Shown in pieces: positions 27,136-35,590 of a stretch of 64,000 bases of DNA. The position numbers were made by a program, and so were the translations under genes. Source of the stretch: Meiothermus sp. (GTDB taxonomy: Bacteria; Deinococcota; Deinococci; Deinococcales; Thermaceae); contig NZ_BPIK01000001.1 in the NCBI RefSeq assembly GCF_026004075.1, positions 487,501 through 551,500 of the forward strand, given 5' to 3'. Every line of letters starts with the position of its first letter. Positions within the stretch are counted from its first letter, which is position 1. The notes beneath the pieces are model-generated. The model did no database searches, was not told the DNA's origin, and saw nothing but the letters and a program-made list of their open reading frames with translations.

Positions 27136-27990
27136 ATGGCTGCTGTAGTTCCTGCTGGACGCCCGTCCCGCCCCCTGCGGCGCTTTTTGCGCAACCCCGG
27201 GGGCCTGATCGGACTTTTCTTGCTGGTCTTGCTGGTGCTGGTGGCCCTGCTGGCACCGGTCATAGCCCCCGACCCCATCAGCCAGAACATCGCCCAGCGC
27301 CTGCAGCCGCCCTCGGCAGAACACTGGCTTGGCACCGACCAACTGGGCCGCGATGTCTGGGCTCGGGTGGCCCACGGTGCGGGTATCTCCCTGCGGGTTG
27401 GGTTTGGCGTGGTGATTCTGGCGGTGTTGATTGGGGTGGCGGTGGGACTTTTGGCCGGTACCCTAGGCGGGGCCTGGGACAACCTGCTGATGCGCGTGAC
27501 CGATATCTTTTTTGCCTTCCCCTCGCTCATTCTGGCCATGGCTATTGCCGCCGCACTGGGGCCCAACCTCAACAACACCATCATTGCAGTGGCCCTGGTG
27601 AGCTGGCCCATCTACGCCCGGCTGGTGCGGGCCAATGTGCTGGCCCTGCGGGAGCGGGAGTTCGTGGAGGCGGCGCGGGCCTTGGGCTCCTCCCAGGGGC
27701 GCCTGATGCTGCGCCACCTGCTGCCCAACACCCTCACGCCGGTGTTTGTGCAGGCCAGCTTCGATGTGGGTGGGGCCATCCTGACCGCCGCGGGCCTGTC
27801 GTTTATCGGCTTTGGGGCCCAGCCGCCCACCCCGGAGTGGGGGGCCATGGTCTCCGAGACCCGCAGCTACATCGCCGAGGCCATCTGGGCCCCCACCGCG
27901 CCGGCCATGGGCATTCTGCTCACCGTGCTGGCCTTCAACCTGCTGGGCGATGCCCTGCGGGACGTGCTCGATCCCCGGGGGCGGGATTGA
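27136..27990 (+). CDS. Peptide ABC transporter permease, DppC/OppC type
   Basis: 284 aa. A short cytoplasmic N-terminus (RPLRRFLRNPGGLIGLFLL) leads to six helices. The conserved GTDQLGRDVWARV follows the first helix, and the EAA loop reads REFVEAARALGSSQGRLMLR. It starts 15 nt after the first permease gene. No ATP-binding subunit gene follows: an acetyltransferase gene comes next, so the ATPases must be encoded elsewhere. Confidence 0.93.
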   Translation: MAAVVPAGRPSRPLRRFLRNPGGLIGLFLLVLLVLVALLAPVIAPDPISQNIAQRLQPPSAEHWLGTDQLGRDVWARVAHGAGISLRVGFGVVILAVLIGVAVGLLAGTLGGAWDNLLMRVTDIFFAFPSLILAMAIAAALGPNLNNTIIAVALVSWPIYARLVRANVLALREREFVEAARALGSSQGRLMLRHLLPNTLTPVFVQASFDVGGAILTAAGLSFIGFGAQPPTPEWGAMVSETRSYIAEAIWAPTAPAMGILLTVLAFNLLGDALRDVLDPRGRD

Positions 27991-27998
27991 GGGTGGAG

Positions 27999-28487
27999 AT
28001 GCGGCCCGCCTCGGTGGAGGAAGCCGCGGTGGCTTCCGATATCCTCAGCGAAGCTGCCCGGTGGCTGATGGAGCGGGGCGAGACGCTCTGGCACCTCGAG
28101 GAACTCACCCCCGAACTGCTCCGTCCGGTGGCCCGGCAGGGGGAACTGTTCCTGGCCTATTGGCAGGGGCAGGCCGTTGGCACCCTCATCTACCAGCACG
28201 CCGATCCCCTCTTCTGGCCCGAGGTTCCGGCGGGCACCTCGGCCTTCGTGCACAAGGTGGCGGTGCGGCGGGCGGTGGCCGGGCAGGGGGTGGCCGCGGC
28301 CATGCTGGCCTGGGCCCAGGAGCGGGCCAGGGCCGAAGGTTTGGCCTTTCTGCGCCTGGACACCGATTTCAACCGCCCGAAACTGCGCAGCTTTTACGAG
28401 GGCCTGGGTTTTGTATGTGTGGGGGAGAAGCGGGTAACCCGCATGGGCTACGCCCTGCACGTGGCGCTGTACGAGTTAAGGCTTTAG
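27999..28487 (+). CDS. GNAT-family N-acetyltransferase
   Basis: 162 aa. It is a GNAT fold with the acetyl-CoA site HKVAVRRAVAGQGVAAAML (motif A, R/Q-x-x-G-x-G/A) and a C-terminal FYEGLGFVCVGEK. It transfers an acetyl group to an amine; the substrate is unknown. It begins 8 nt after the permease stop, so it is co-transcribed. The ATG at 27999 is chosen with GAGGG upstream; a GTG at 27993 is in frame. Confidence 0.85.
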   Translation: MRPASVEEAAVASDILSEAARWLMERGETLWHLEELTPELLRPVARQGELFLAYWQGQAVGTLIYQHADPLFWPEVPAGTSAFVHKVAVRRAVAGQGVAAAMLAWAQERARAEGLAFLRLDTDFNRPKLRSFYEGLGFVCVGEKRVTRMGYALHVALYELRL

Positions 28488-28491
28488 CCGG

Positions 28492-28749
28492 CTACAACCC
28501 CCCACAGCCCCGGGGGGCCGAGGGATTGCCTAGCATGCGCCATTCGCCACCCTGCCACTGCCCGGCCTGGTAGTAGATGTGACGGGGGCTCTCCGGGTCT
28601 TCACGCTCCCCTGCCGAGGCCAGTGCGACCTCGAGGGCCAGGCACTGCTCAGGGGTCGCGCCAATGGTGTAGAGCTGGCCCCGCTGCGGCATCTCGGCCA
28701 GGGTAAAGCCATCGCTCAAGGACACCCATTGGTGTAGCTTGATCTGCAC
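28492..28749 (-). CDS. Small hypothetical protein
   Basis: 85 aa, not recognised. It has no signal peptide or membrane helix and one CxG pair near the C-terminus. It starts at a GTG with GGGGG 8 nt upstream; a TTG at 28770 is also possible. It converges with the acetyltransferase gene (4 nt apart) and lies just outside the left end of the IS element. The opposite strand has no competing frame, which supports it being real. Confidence 0.5.
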   Translation of the reverse strand: MQIKLHQWVSLSDGFTLAEMPQRGQLYTIGATPEQCLALEVALASAGEREDPESPRHIYYQAGQWQGGEWRMLGNPSAPRGCGGL

Positions 28750-28814
28750 TGCACAACCCCCGGCCCTCAAGGCTTTTAGAATCTACAAACCACCTTACCC
28801 AAATCAGGCACTGC

Positions 28815-29655
28815 AGTTATGTTTAGAGCATGAACCGCCGTGCTTACCCATCGGACGTCCGTGATGAGGAATGGGCTCTGGTGCTGCCCTATTTGACCCT
28901 CGCCCCGCTGGAAGCACCCCAGCGCAAGTACGACCTGCGCGAAGTGTTCAACGCCCTGCGCTGGATGGTTCGAACCGGTGCTCAGTGGGACTACCTGCCC
29001 CACGACTTCCCACCCCCCCATATCGTTCAGGCGCAAGCCTACCGCTGGATGAACCGGGGGGTCTTCGAAGACCTGGTACACGACCTGCGCATGACCCTGC
29101 GAATGCTCCAGGGCAAAGCCGCCCATCCCAGCGCTGCCATCTACGATGCTCGCACCCTACAGTCCACCCCGCAAAGTGGGGAGCGGGCCGGATACGATGG
29201 GTACAAACGACGCAAGGGAAGCAAAGTTCACCTGGCGGTAGATACCCTGGGGCATCTGCTGGCCCTGGTAGTAACGGCGGCCAGTGAACAGGAACGGGCC
29301 CAGGTGGGAGCCCTCAGTCAACAGGTGCAGGAAGTGACGGGGGAGCAGGTGGAAGTGGCCTTTGTGGATCAGGGTTACACTGGGGAGGAAGCGGCACAAG
29401 CGGCAGAGGCGGAAGGCATCGCCCTGTGTGTGGTCAAGGTGGAAGGGGCCAAACGAGGATTCGTGCTGCTGCCGAAGCGTTGGGTGGTGGAACGTTCGTT
29501 TGCCTGGACATCCCGGTTTCGCAGGCTGGCGCGAGACTATGAGCGGCTGGCTGAGACCTTGCGAGGTTGGCACTGGTTGGCTTTTTCGATTCTGATGACA
29601 GCGAAAACTGTGGAGCTTTTACGAACAGCTAGTTAGCAGGCTCTAGGTGCATAAC
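28815..29655 (+). mobile_element. IS5-type insertion sequence, about 841 bp
   Basis: It carries one DDE transposase gene. The ends form an imperfect inverted repeat (AGTTATGTTTAGAGC at left; GTTATGCACCTAGAGC read inward from the right). The 4-bp direct repeat CTGC flanks it at 28811-28814 and 29656-29659. The element contains no CTCGAG, a hexamer that is otherwise common across this window. The ends are inferred from these repeats and could shift by a few bases. Confidence 0.65.
28830..29636 (+). CDS. IS5-family DDE transposase
   Basis: 268 aa. It opens with the IS5-group DUF4096-like region ([17 protein letters not shown], then [17 protein letters not shown]). Catalytic residues: D in YDARTL, D in FVDQGYTG and E in WVVERSFAW (Y-2-R-3-E-like signature with RSFAW). 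The single frame is intact, so no frameshift is needed. It cuts and moves the element that carries it. Confidence 0.92.
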   Translation: MNRRAYPSDVRDEEWALVLPYLTLAPLEAPQRKYDLREVFNALRWMVRTGAQWDYLPHDFPPPHIVQAQAYRWMNRGVFEDLVHDLRMTLRMLQGKAAHPSAAIYDARTLQSTPQSGERAGYDGYKRRKGSKVHLAVDTLGHLLALVVTAASEQERAQVGALSQQVQEVTGEQVEVAFVDQGYTGEEAAQAAEAEGIALCVVKVEGAKRGFVLLPKRWVVERSFAWTSRFRRLARDYERLAETLRGWHWLAFSILMTAKTVELLRTAS

Positions 29656-29802
29656 CTGCCCGGTGGCGGTGTAGGTGCGGTAGGGGTCAGTGGGCCCAGC
29701 CTGGGAGGGTTTATGATTGCGCATCCACAGGCTGCCGCCGACCCCTGAGGCTGCCAGTACAGCAATCCCCCCCACCATCCACCAAAGTTTCGGCCAGGCC
29801 AT
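29629..29802 (-). CDS. Small membrane-anchored protein, C-terminus possibly replaced by the IS
   Basis: 57 aa. It reads [20 protein letters not shown], one N-terminal membrane helix, then a short tail with [17 protein letters not shown] lies 4 nt before the ATG. It follows the mutase gene by 60 nt on the same strand. The last residues and stop codon (29629-29655) lie inside the IS element, so the original C-terminus was probably different. It is a short frame and could be chance. Confidence 0.4.
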   Translation of the reverse strand: MAWPKLWWMVGGIAVLAASGVGGSLWMRNHKPSQAGPTDPYRTYTATGQVMHLEPAN

Positions 29803-29862
29803 CCTTCCACCATTAGGCTCGAAGGGAGGGGCCTCGGGTATGAGGGCCAGCTAAAGGCAGGT

Positions 29863-31419
29863 TTAGTAAGAGGGCTGGTACTCGCCCCACTCCTCGCGCA
29901 GCACGCCGCAAATCTCGCCCAGGGTGGCCCGGCGGCGGAAGGCCTCGAGGATATAGGGCATCAGATTCTCCGGGCCCCTGGCGGCTTTTCGCAGGGCCTC
30001 GAGGGCATTGGCAGCAGCCTGGCCGTCGCGCCCCGCCCGGAAGGCCTGAATCTGGGCTCTGCGGCGATTGGCCAGCGCATCGCTGATTTTTTGCACGGGG
30101 GTGTGCTCGTTGAGGGGGGAGTCGGGGTTGTTGAAGCGGTTGACCCCTACGATAATCCGCTGGCCGCTTTCCACCTGGCGCTGGAATTCCCAGGCCGCTT
30201 CCTCGATTTCCTGCTGGAAGAAGCCGGCCTCGACCGCTGCCACCGCACCCCCTAGCTTGGCGATCTGATCGAGGTAGTCCTGCGCCTGGGCCTCGAGCGC
30301 ATCGGTCAGGTGCTCCACGTAAAAGCTACCCCCCAAGGGATCCACCGCACGGGTGATGCCCGACTCGTAGGCCAGAATCTGCTGGGTGCGCAGGGCCAGC
30401 AAGGCGCTTTTTTCGGTGGGCAGGCCCAGCGCCTCGTCGTAGGCGTTGGTGTGCAGGCTCTGGGTGCCCCCCAGCACCGCTGCCAGGGCCTGGTAAGCGG
30501 TGCGCACCACGTTGTTCAGGGGTTCCTGGGCGGTGAGGGTGGAGCCGCCGGTCTGGGTGTGGAAGCGCAGCATCCAGCTTTTGGGGTCTTTGGCGTTGAA
30601 CTCCTGGCGCATGATGCGGGCCCACATGCGCCGGGCTGCGCGGAACTTGGCGGCCTCCTCGAGGATGTCGTTATGCGAAGCAAAGAAGAACGAAAGCCGG
30701 GGCGCAAAGGCATCCACATCCAGCCCGGCCTCTATGGCCGCCTGCACATAGGCCTTGCCGTTGGCGAGCGTAAAGGCAATTTCCTGTGCGGCGGTGGAGC
30801 CGGCCTCGCGGATGTGATACCCCGATATGCTGATGGTGTTCCACCTGGGTACTTTTTCGCTGCAAAAAGCAAACACATCGGTAATGAGCCGCATGGAGGG
30901 GCCCGGGGGGAAAATGTAGGTGCCGCGGGCGATGTACTCCTTCAGGATGTCGTTCTGGATGGTGCCGCCCACCTGATCCCAGCTTACGCCCTGCTCCTCG
31001 GCCACCAGCAGATACAGGGCCAGCAGCATGCTGGCGGGCGCGTTGATGGTCATGCTGGTGGTGACCTTATCCAGGGGGATGCTGTCCAGCAGGGTGCGCA
31101 TGTCCTCGATGCAGGCGATCGAGACCCCCACCTTGCCCACCTCGCCCACGCTGAGGGGATGGTCGGGATCCATGCCGAGCTGGGTCGGCAGGTCGAAGGC
31201 CACTGAGAGCCCGGTCTGGCCCTGCGAAAGCAGGTAGCGGTAGCGGGCGTTGGACTCCTCGGCGCTGCTAAAACCGGCGTACTGCCGCATGGTCCAGGGG
31301 CGGTCGGTGTACATCCGGGGGTAGACCCCCCGCGTAAAGGGATACTCACCTGGGCGGCCCAGGCGCTCCTTATAACCTTCGGGGAGCGATTCGAACAGAT
31401 ATTCAGCTGTGGTAGGCAT
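29863..31419 (-). CDS. Methylmalonyl-CoA mutase, large (catalytic) subunit
   Basis: 518 aa. It is the TIM-barrel catalytic domain only: [35 protein letters not shown], and the substrate region [17 protein letters not shown]. The B12-binding domain (DxHxxG) is absent, as in two-subunit enzymes of archaea and many thermophiles where a separate small protein binds cobalamin. It converts methylmalonyl-CoA and succinyl-CoA. AAAGGAGGG is 4 nt before the ATG at 31419. No small subunit gene is visible nearby. Confidence 0.92.
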   Translation of the reverse strand: MPTTAEYLFESLPEGYKERLGRPGEYPFTRGVYPRMYTDRPWTMRQYAGFSSAEESNARYRYLLSQGQTGLSVAFDLPTQLGMDPDHPLSVGEVGKVGVSIACIEDMRTLLDSIPLDKVTTSMTINAPASMLLALYLLVAEEQGVSWDQVGGTIQNDILKEYIARGTYIFPPGPSMRLITDVFAFCSEKVPRWNTISISGYHIREAGSTAAQEIAFTLANGKAYVQAAIEAGLDVDAFAPRLSFFFASHNDILEEAAKFRAARRMWARIMRQEFNAKDPKSWMLRFHTQTGGSTLTAQEPLNNVVRTAYQALAAVLGGTQSLHTNAYDEALGLPTEKSALLALRTQQILAYESGITRAVDPLGGSFYVEHLTDALEAQAQDYLDQIAKLGGAVAAVEAGFFQQEIEEAAWEFQRQVESGQRIIVGVNRFNNPDSPLNEHTPVQKISDALANRRRAQIQAFRAGRDGQAAANALEALRKAARGPENLMPYILEAFRRRATLGEICGVLREEWGEYQPSY

Positions 31420-31510
31420 GAGCCCTCCTTTCAACAACGTGGCCCCCGTGTGGGGGTTTTCCCTTGAAGCCGCAACCGGGGCGACAAAGATTCAGAAACG
31501 ATGACCGGGG

Positions 31511-31675
31511 TCAAAAGACCACATAAAAGAACAGCAGTACCAGTGCGGCAGCGCCGAAAATTAGCAGGAGCGGGGGGAGCAGAAGGGAGTAAGCCGCGAT
31601 GACCAGGGCTATAAAATCTTTCCAGTCGGGCTTGAGTTCCCCCTGTTTTGTACCTTGGTTTTTGGGGTCGTACAT
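31511..31675 (-). CDS. Small membrane protein
   Basis: 54 aa, not recognised. A polar N-terminus (MYDPKNQGTKQGELKPDWKD) is followed by a roughly 33-residue hydrophobic stretch with a Leu/Pro kink (AAYSLLLPPLLLIFGAA). There is no Shine-Dalgarno; TACAAT (31682-31687) lies 6 nt before the ATG, a leaderless arrangement. It is upstream of the mutase gene with 91 nt between them. Between the two, CCCCCGTGTGGGGG (31442-31455) forms a short hairpin with no clear role. Confidence 0.55.
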   Translation of the reverse strand: MYDPKNQGTKQGELKPDWKDFIALVIAAYSLLLPPLLLIFGAAALVLLFFYVVF

Positions 31676-31866
31676 ACTTTGATTGTAATGCCTCGCGGGG
31701 TTCCATTCAGCCCCTACTATCGGGCCGGGAGCAGGGGCCTGGGTAGTGTGTTTTGTACCCAGGCCTGCCCTGACTGCGGCCTGACACACCGGCCCGGTTG
31801 GCCGTATACTAGGGCCAGCGTTTTGCAGTCCAAGCCAGTCTGGCTTGAATCTTTGGAGGATTGAGC

Positions 31867-32670
31867 GTGAATGCCCGTGCAATTGTGGTGACATCAGGGA
31901 AAGGTGGGGTAGGGAAGACCACCACCACGGCCAACGTGGGTGCTGCATTGGCCAGGTTGGGCGAGAAGGTGGCTGTGGTGGACGTGGATGTGGGCCTGCG
32001 CAACCTCGATGTGGTGATGGGCCTCGAGGGCCGGGTGGTCTACGACCTGATTGACGTGATCGAGGGCAAGTGCAAGCTGCGGCAGGCCCTTATCCGCGAC
32101 AAGCGCATCGAGGGGCTGGCCCTGCTGGCCGCCTCGCAGACCCGGGACAAAGAGGCGCTCGACCCCGAGAAGTTCCGGTATATCGTGAAAGCCTTGCTAG
32201 AAGAGGAGGGCTTCGACCGGGTGCTCATCGACTCGCCCGCCGGCATCGAGAAAGGCTTCCAGACTGCTGCTACTCCTGCCGAGGGGGCTTTGGTAGTGGT
32301 GAACCCGGAGGTCTCGAGCGTGCGCGATGCTGACCGGATTATCGGAATGCTGGAAGCCCGCGAAATCCGCGAGAACTTTTTGGTCATCAACCGGCTGCGC
32401 CCCAAGATGGTGCAGCGCGGCGACATGCTCTCGGTGGAGGATGTGGTGGAGATCCTGGGCATCAAGCCCATCGGTATCGTGCCCGAGGACGAAGGGGTGC
32501 TCATCTCCTCCAACCAGGGGGAGCCCTTGGTGCTCAAGAACGGCAGCGGGGCAGCCAAGGCTTTTGTCGAGATTGCCCAGCGGGTACGCGGCGAGGACGT
32601 GCCTTTTGCCCCTCTGAACGACTCGCCGGGTTTTCTGGGCACCCTGCGGCGGCTGTTTGGGGGTAGATGA
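31867..32670 (+). CDS. minD: Septum site-determining protein MinD
   Basis: 267 aa. It is a deviant-Walker ATPase: SGKGGVGKTTTTAN at residue ~10, then VDVDVGLRNLDVVMG and the DSPAGIEKGFQ switch. The C-terminus (FLGTLRRLFGGR) is the amphipathic membrane-targeting helix. It positions division at midcell by ATP-driven membrane cycling. A GTG at 31867 is used as start because GGAGG is 7 nt upstream; a TTG at 31861 would be too close. It overlaps minE by 4 bp. No minC is present in the window. Confidence 0.95.
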   Translation: MNARAIVVTSGKGGVGKTTTTANVGAALARLGEKVAVVDVDVGLRNLDVVMGLEGRVVYDLIDVIEGKCKLRQALIRDKRIEGLALLAASQTRDKEALDPEKFRYIVKALLEEEGFDRVLIDSPAGIEKGFQTAATPAEGALVVVNPEVSSVRDADRIIGMLEAREIRENFLVINRLRPKMVQRGDMLSVEDVVEILGIKPIGIVPEDEGVLISSNQGEPLVLKNGSGAAKAFVEIAQRVRGEDVPFAPLNDSPGFLGTLRRLFGGR

Positions 32671-32894
32671 TGTGGCCCTGGCAGCGCAAAAGCAAGGACA
32701 CCTTGAAAGAACGCCTCAAGGTGGTGCTGGCCTACGACCGGGCCCACCTGAGCCCTGGTATGGTGGAGCAGCTCAAGCAAGACCTGCTGGCCGTGCTGAA
32801 GCGGTATTTTCCGGATGAGGAAAACCTGGAAATCCACGTCGAGACCATTGACGACAAAATGAAGCTTCAGGCCGATGTGCCGATCTCCAAGTAA
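32667..32894 (+). CDS. minE: Cell division topological specificity factor MinE
   Basis: 75 aa. The N-terminal helix region (KERLKVVLAYDRAHLSPGMV) is the MinD-contact sequence, and the C-terminal half forms the dimeric topological-specificity domain. It stimulates MinD ATPase and drives its release from the membrane. The start overlaps the minD stop (ATGA), so translation is coupled. Confidence 0.95.
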   Translation: MMWPWQRKSKDTLKERLKVVLAYDRAHLSPGMVEQLKQDLLAVLKRYFPDEENLEIHVETIDDKMKLQADVPISK

Positions 32895-32985
32895 TGAACC
32901 AGGCGGCCCTCGACGCAGCTCTGGAGAGCCAGATACCCCCATCCAGTTGGACAATTTCCCCAGGGCGGCAGTAGAAAACGGACGA

Positions 32986-33660
32986 CTAGTGGGTGGTTTT
33001 GAGCTCGACCTCGAGCGCCCCGAAATTCTCTTGCTGGTGTAGCTCCACCTGGCCCTGCTTTTTGGCTTCCAGAAGGGCGGCAAAGGCCACGGTCTGCTCG
33101 TTCCAGCCCCGCAGCGGCAGTTGTCCAAACAGGGCCCGGCGCAGGCCCCACAAAAAGCCCTTGATGCGCTCCCAGGCTTCCTTAAGCCCGAAAGTCTCGG
33201 GCTCGAGGTGCAGCTCAGCCCGCCGCGCGAAAGGCTCAACCGCCCGCACCAGCAGTTGCAGGGGCATGGGGCGCAGGCGACGGTCCTTGGGGAGCGGGGG
33301 CGGAGGCACTGGCAGCACCCGGGCCCGCTCGCGGGAGCGCTGCTCGAGGAAAGCAATGGCCTCTTCCAGGGCCACCAGGGTCTCGAGGAAAGCCGGGCCG
33401 CTCTCCTCGAGGAATTCCTCATCCTCGGCCAGCACGACCTCGGGCCGCCTGGCGAAGGCCCGCAGCTTGAAAAGCACCAGCTCGGCCAGGATGGGCAACA
33501 GCTCGCTCCGCTCGGAAAGCCCCAGGGTCTGCACCTGGGCCAGGGCCTGCTCGGTGAGGGTCAGCACCGGCAGGTCTTTGGCAACGATCCTGCCCTTGCG
33601 TATCTGCTCGGCCAGCTCCCTGGGCGTTCCGCTGAATTGCTCGAAGCGTAGGGTAATCAC
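32986..33660 (-). CDS. scpA: Segregation and condensation protein A
   Basis: 224 aa, a kleisin. The N-terminal helix bundle (FEQFSGTPRELAEQIRKGRI, ELVLFKLRAFARRPE) binds one SMC neck, a variable acidic/Pro linker follows, and the C-terminal winged helix (VAFAALLEAKKQGQVELHQ) binds the other head. It condenses chromosomes with SMC and ScpB. It lies 3 nt after trpS on the same strand. No scpB follows; the minus-strand transcript converges with minDE across a 90-bp gap in which I see no clear signal. Confidence 0.9.
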   Translation of the reverse strand: MITLRFEQFSGTPRELAEQIRKGRIVAKDLPVLTLTEQALAQVQTLGLSERSELLPILAELVLFKLRAFARRPEVVLAEDEEFLEESGPAFLETLVALEEAIAFLEQRSRERARVLPVPPPPLPKDRRLRPMPLQLLVRAVEPFARRAELHLEPETFGLKEAWERIKGFLWGLRRALFGQLPLRGWNEQTVAFAALLEAKKQGQVELHQQENFGALEVELKTTH

Positions 33661-33663
33661 GGT

Positions 33664-34704
33664 TTACTTGGAGGCCACTTTTACCGGCGCGGGCGTTCCG
33701 GAAGTCCGGCTTTTGGGCCGGAGCAGCCCAAACTTGTCGCGCACCTCTTCCATGGTGGCCTGGGCGATGCGGCGGGCTTTGGCGGCGCCCTCCTCGAGGG
33801 CCCCCAGTACCCGGTCGGGGTGGGCCCGCAGCTCCTCGGCGCGTTCGCGGATGGGCCGCAGGGTTTTCATCATCTCCTGCATCAGAAGCTGCTTGACCAC
33901 TAAGGTGCCGATACCCCGCCGGCGGTACTCCTCGCGCAGCACCTGCACCAGCTCGGGCGGGGCGAAGTACTGCAGAAACTTGAAGACCACGCTGCGCTCG
34001 GGGTCGCCGGGGTCGGAGAGCCGGATGCGGGCCGGGTCGTCGGGCATGGTGCGTATTTTGGCCCAGATGCTCTCCTCGTCCTCCAGGAGCCCGATGGTGT
34101 TGCCCACGCTCTTGGACATCTTGGCCTTGCCGTCGATGCCGGGCACGCGGGGGGCGTGGGGGTTCAGGTAGATTTCCGGTTCGGGGAAGGTCTCGCCGTA
34201 GGTCTGGTTCCAGCGACGGGCAATCTCGCGGGTGAGCTCGAGGTGCTGGGTCTGGTCGTCGCCCACCGGCACGGTATCGGCTTTGTAGAGCAGAATATCG
34301 GCGGCCATCAGCACCGGGTACATCAAAAGCCCCGCCGGCACCGACTCGAGCTTGGCGGCTTTGTCCTTGAACTGGGTCATGCGGGTCAGGTCGCCGTAGG
34401 GGGTCTGGGTGGTGAAAATCCAGGCCAGCTCGGTGTGCTCGGGCACGTGCGACTGCACGAACAGAATCACCTTGTTGGGGTCGAGCCCGGCCGCGATATT
34501 CACCAGCGCCGCCTCGAAGGTGCGCTGGCGCAGGAGGTCTTTGTCGTAGGCCGCCGGGTTGGTGGGGGCGTGGTAGTCCACAATGCAATAGATGGCGTCC
34601 TGGCCCAGCTTTTCGCCTAAGGCGATATAGTTGACCATCGCACCCAGGTAGTTGCCGATGTGCAGGTCGCCGGTGGGCTGGAAGCCAGAAAAAACCCGTT
34701 TCAC
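33664..34704 (-). CDS. trpS: Tryptophanyl-tRNA synthetase
   Basis: 346 aa, class I. HIGH-type motif HIGN (TGDLHIGNYLG) near residue 15 and the KMSKS motif (AKMSKSVGNT) near 200 are intact. It charges tRNA-Trp in the cytoplasm. The GTG at 34704 (VKRVFSGFQPTG) is the family-length start; the frame is open further upstream. A -10-like TATCCT (34712-34717) is 7 nt before the GTG and there is no Shine-Dalgarno, consistent with a leaderless mRNA. Probably co-transcribed with scpA. Confidence 0.95.
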   Translation of the reverse strand: MKRVFSGFQPTGDLHIGNYLGAMVNYIALGEKLGQDAIYCIVDYHAPTNPAAYDKDLLRQRTFEAALVNIAAGLDPNKVILFVQSHVPEHTELAWIFTTQTPYGDLTRMTQFKDKAAKLESVPAGLLMYPVLMAADILLYKADTVPVGDDQTQHLELTREIARRWNQTYGETFPEPEIYLNPHAPRVPGIDGKAKMSKSVGNTIGLLEDEESIWAKIRTMPDDPARIRLSDPGDPERSVVFKFLQYFAPPELVQVLREEYRRRGIGTLVVKQLLMQEMMKTLRPIRERAEELRAHPDRVLGALEEGAAKARRIAQATMEEVRDKFGLLRPKSRTSGTPAPVKVASK

Positions 34705-34791
34705 GCTGGATAGGATAGCAGGCCGGAGGGCTTCGTGCACCCTTTGAAAACCAAAACCCGAGCCAGATACCTATGCTAACATAGGCCGAGC

Positions 34792-35229
34792 ATGAGCCTC
34801 AAGGCCTTCTCAGACGAAGCTTTGCTGGCTTTGGTGGCCAGAGGAGAAGAGGCCGCCTTGCAGCAGATCTTTCGGCGCTATGCAGGGGCTTTCCTGGGCC
34901 TGGCGCGCCGCTTAGGCCTCGACTCAGCCAGCCAAGAGGATGTGGTGCAGGAAGTTTTTAGCAAGATCTGGAGAAACGCCCGCGAGTTTGACCCTCGGCG
35001 GGCCTCGGCGCGGGCCTGGCTTTTAGCGATAGCCCACCACACCACGGTGGATCACCTACGGCGCCTCGAGGCCCGTCCCCAGGCCCTCGAGCCCACCGAG
35101 GAGGAGCCCGAGGCCTTCGATCTGCCCGGCCCCGGCCTGGACGAGGAGCACCATCTGGATCGCATCCGGCTCCGCAGGGCCCTGGCCCACCTCGAGCCCG
35201 AGGAGCGGGAGGTTATCGAGGTGCTGTAG
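34792..35229 (+). pseudogene. ECF-type sigma factor, truncated in region 4
   Basis: 145 aa. Region 2 is intact (IFRRYAGAFLGLARRLG, SQEDVVQEVFSKIWRNA, then ARAWLLAIAHHTTVDHLRR), and region 4 begins (LAHLEPEEREVIEVL) but stops there. About 35-40 residues that normally form the -35-binding helix-turn-helix are missing, so it should not recognise promoters. The 77-bp repeat starts 50 nt downstream, and no remnant of region 4 is seen in any frame between. Likely a broken gene, though a short regulator that binds core enzyme cannot be excluded. Confidence 0.75.
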
Positions 35230-35278
35230 GGGTATGTCCATCCTCAAGCTCAACATCCCCGTTTGGGCTCCCGCAATT

Positions 35279-35355
35279 CCCTTCGGTCGGCTTGAATCCT
35301 TCACCGTTGGACGAAGTCATAGGTGAAGGATTCAAGTGGAAGCGGTATAAGTGGT
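35279..35355. repeat. 77-bp dispersed repeat, copy 1
   Basis: It starts CCCTTCGGTCGG, then CTTGAATCCTTCACC, an 18-nt centre, the complementary GTGAAGGATTCAAG, and ends GGTATAAGTGGT. The 14-15 bp inverted arms would form a stem. A second copy of the same length is at 54428-54504. Outer flanks agree in direct orientation, but the centre is inverted between the copies. It follows a truncated sigma gene. Confidence 0.9.
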
Positions 35356-35377
35356 GCTTTATATGCTACTCACACGC

Positions 35378-35410
35378 AGCGCTGGTATGAGTAACGCCAG
35401 ACGCTTTTTT
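35378..35410 (+). terminator. Terminator downstream of the sigma remnant and repeat
   Basis: AGCGCTGG (35378-35385) pairs with CCAGACGCT (one bulged A) around an 11-nt loop and is followed by six T residues. It would end transcripts that cross the truncated sigma gene and repeat copy 1. The rest of 35411-35590 shows no gene I can support; AAACAAAC/GTTTGTTT (35552-35577) is a weak inverted repeat after the LCP gene. Confidence 0.7.
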
Positions 35411-35590
35411 CAAACCAGATTCGGCTAATTCGTCGCCGAACAGTGCTAAACCGGCCGAAGTCATCGCGGTGGAGGGCATCATCGCTTGCTGGCTTGCTGG
35501 AGGAGGAGCATTTTCTTCGCCCAGTGCTGCCAGGGGTGTGCTCTGGGCTTGAAACAAACGATCCCCTGGGTTTGTTTACATATGCCAGCC

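Noticed and set aside
31442-31455. CCCCC/GGGGG hairpin after the small membrane gene as terminator
   Set aside because: A T-run follows only on the plus strand, where there is no gene to terminate.
32040-33422. 460-residue minus-strand frame across minD, minE and scpA
   Set aside because: It overlaps three recognised genes and shows no family motif.
35366-35557. 63-residue minus-strand frame after the LCP gene
   Set aside because: It begins at a TTG without a Shine-Dalgarno and overlaps the plus-strand terminator at 35378-35410.
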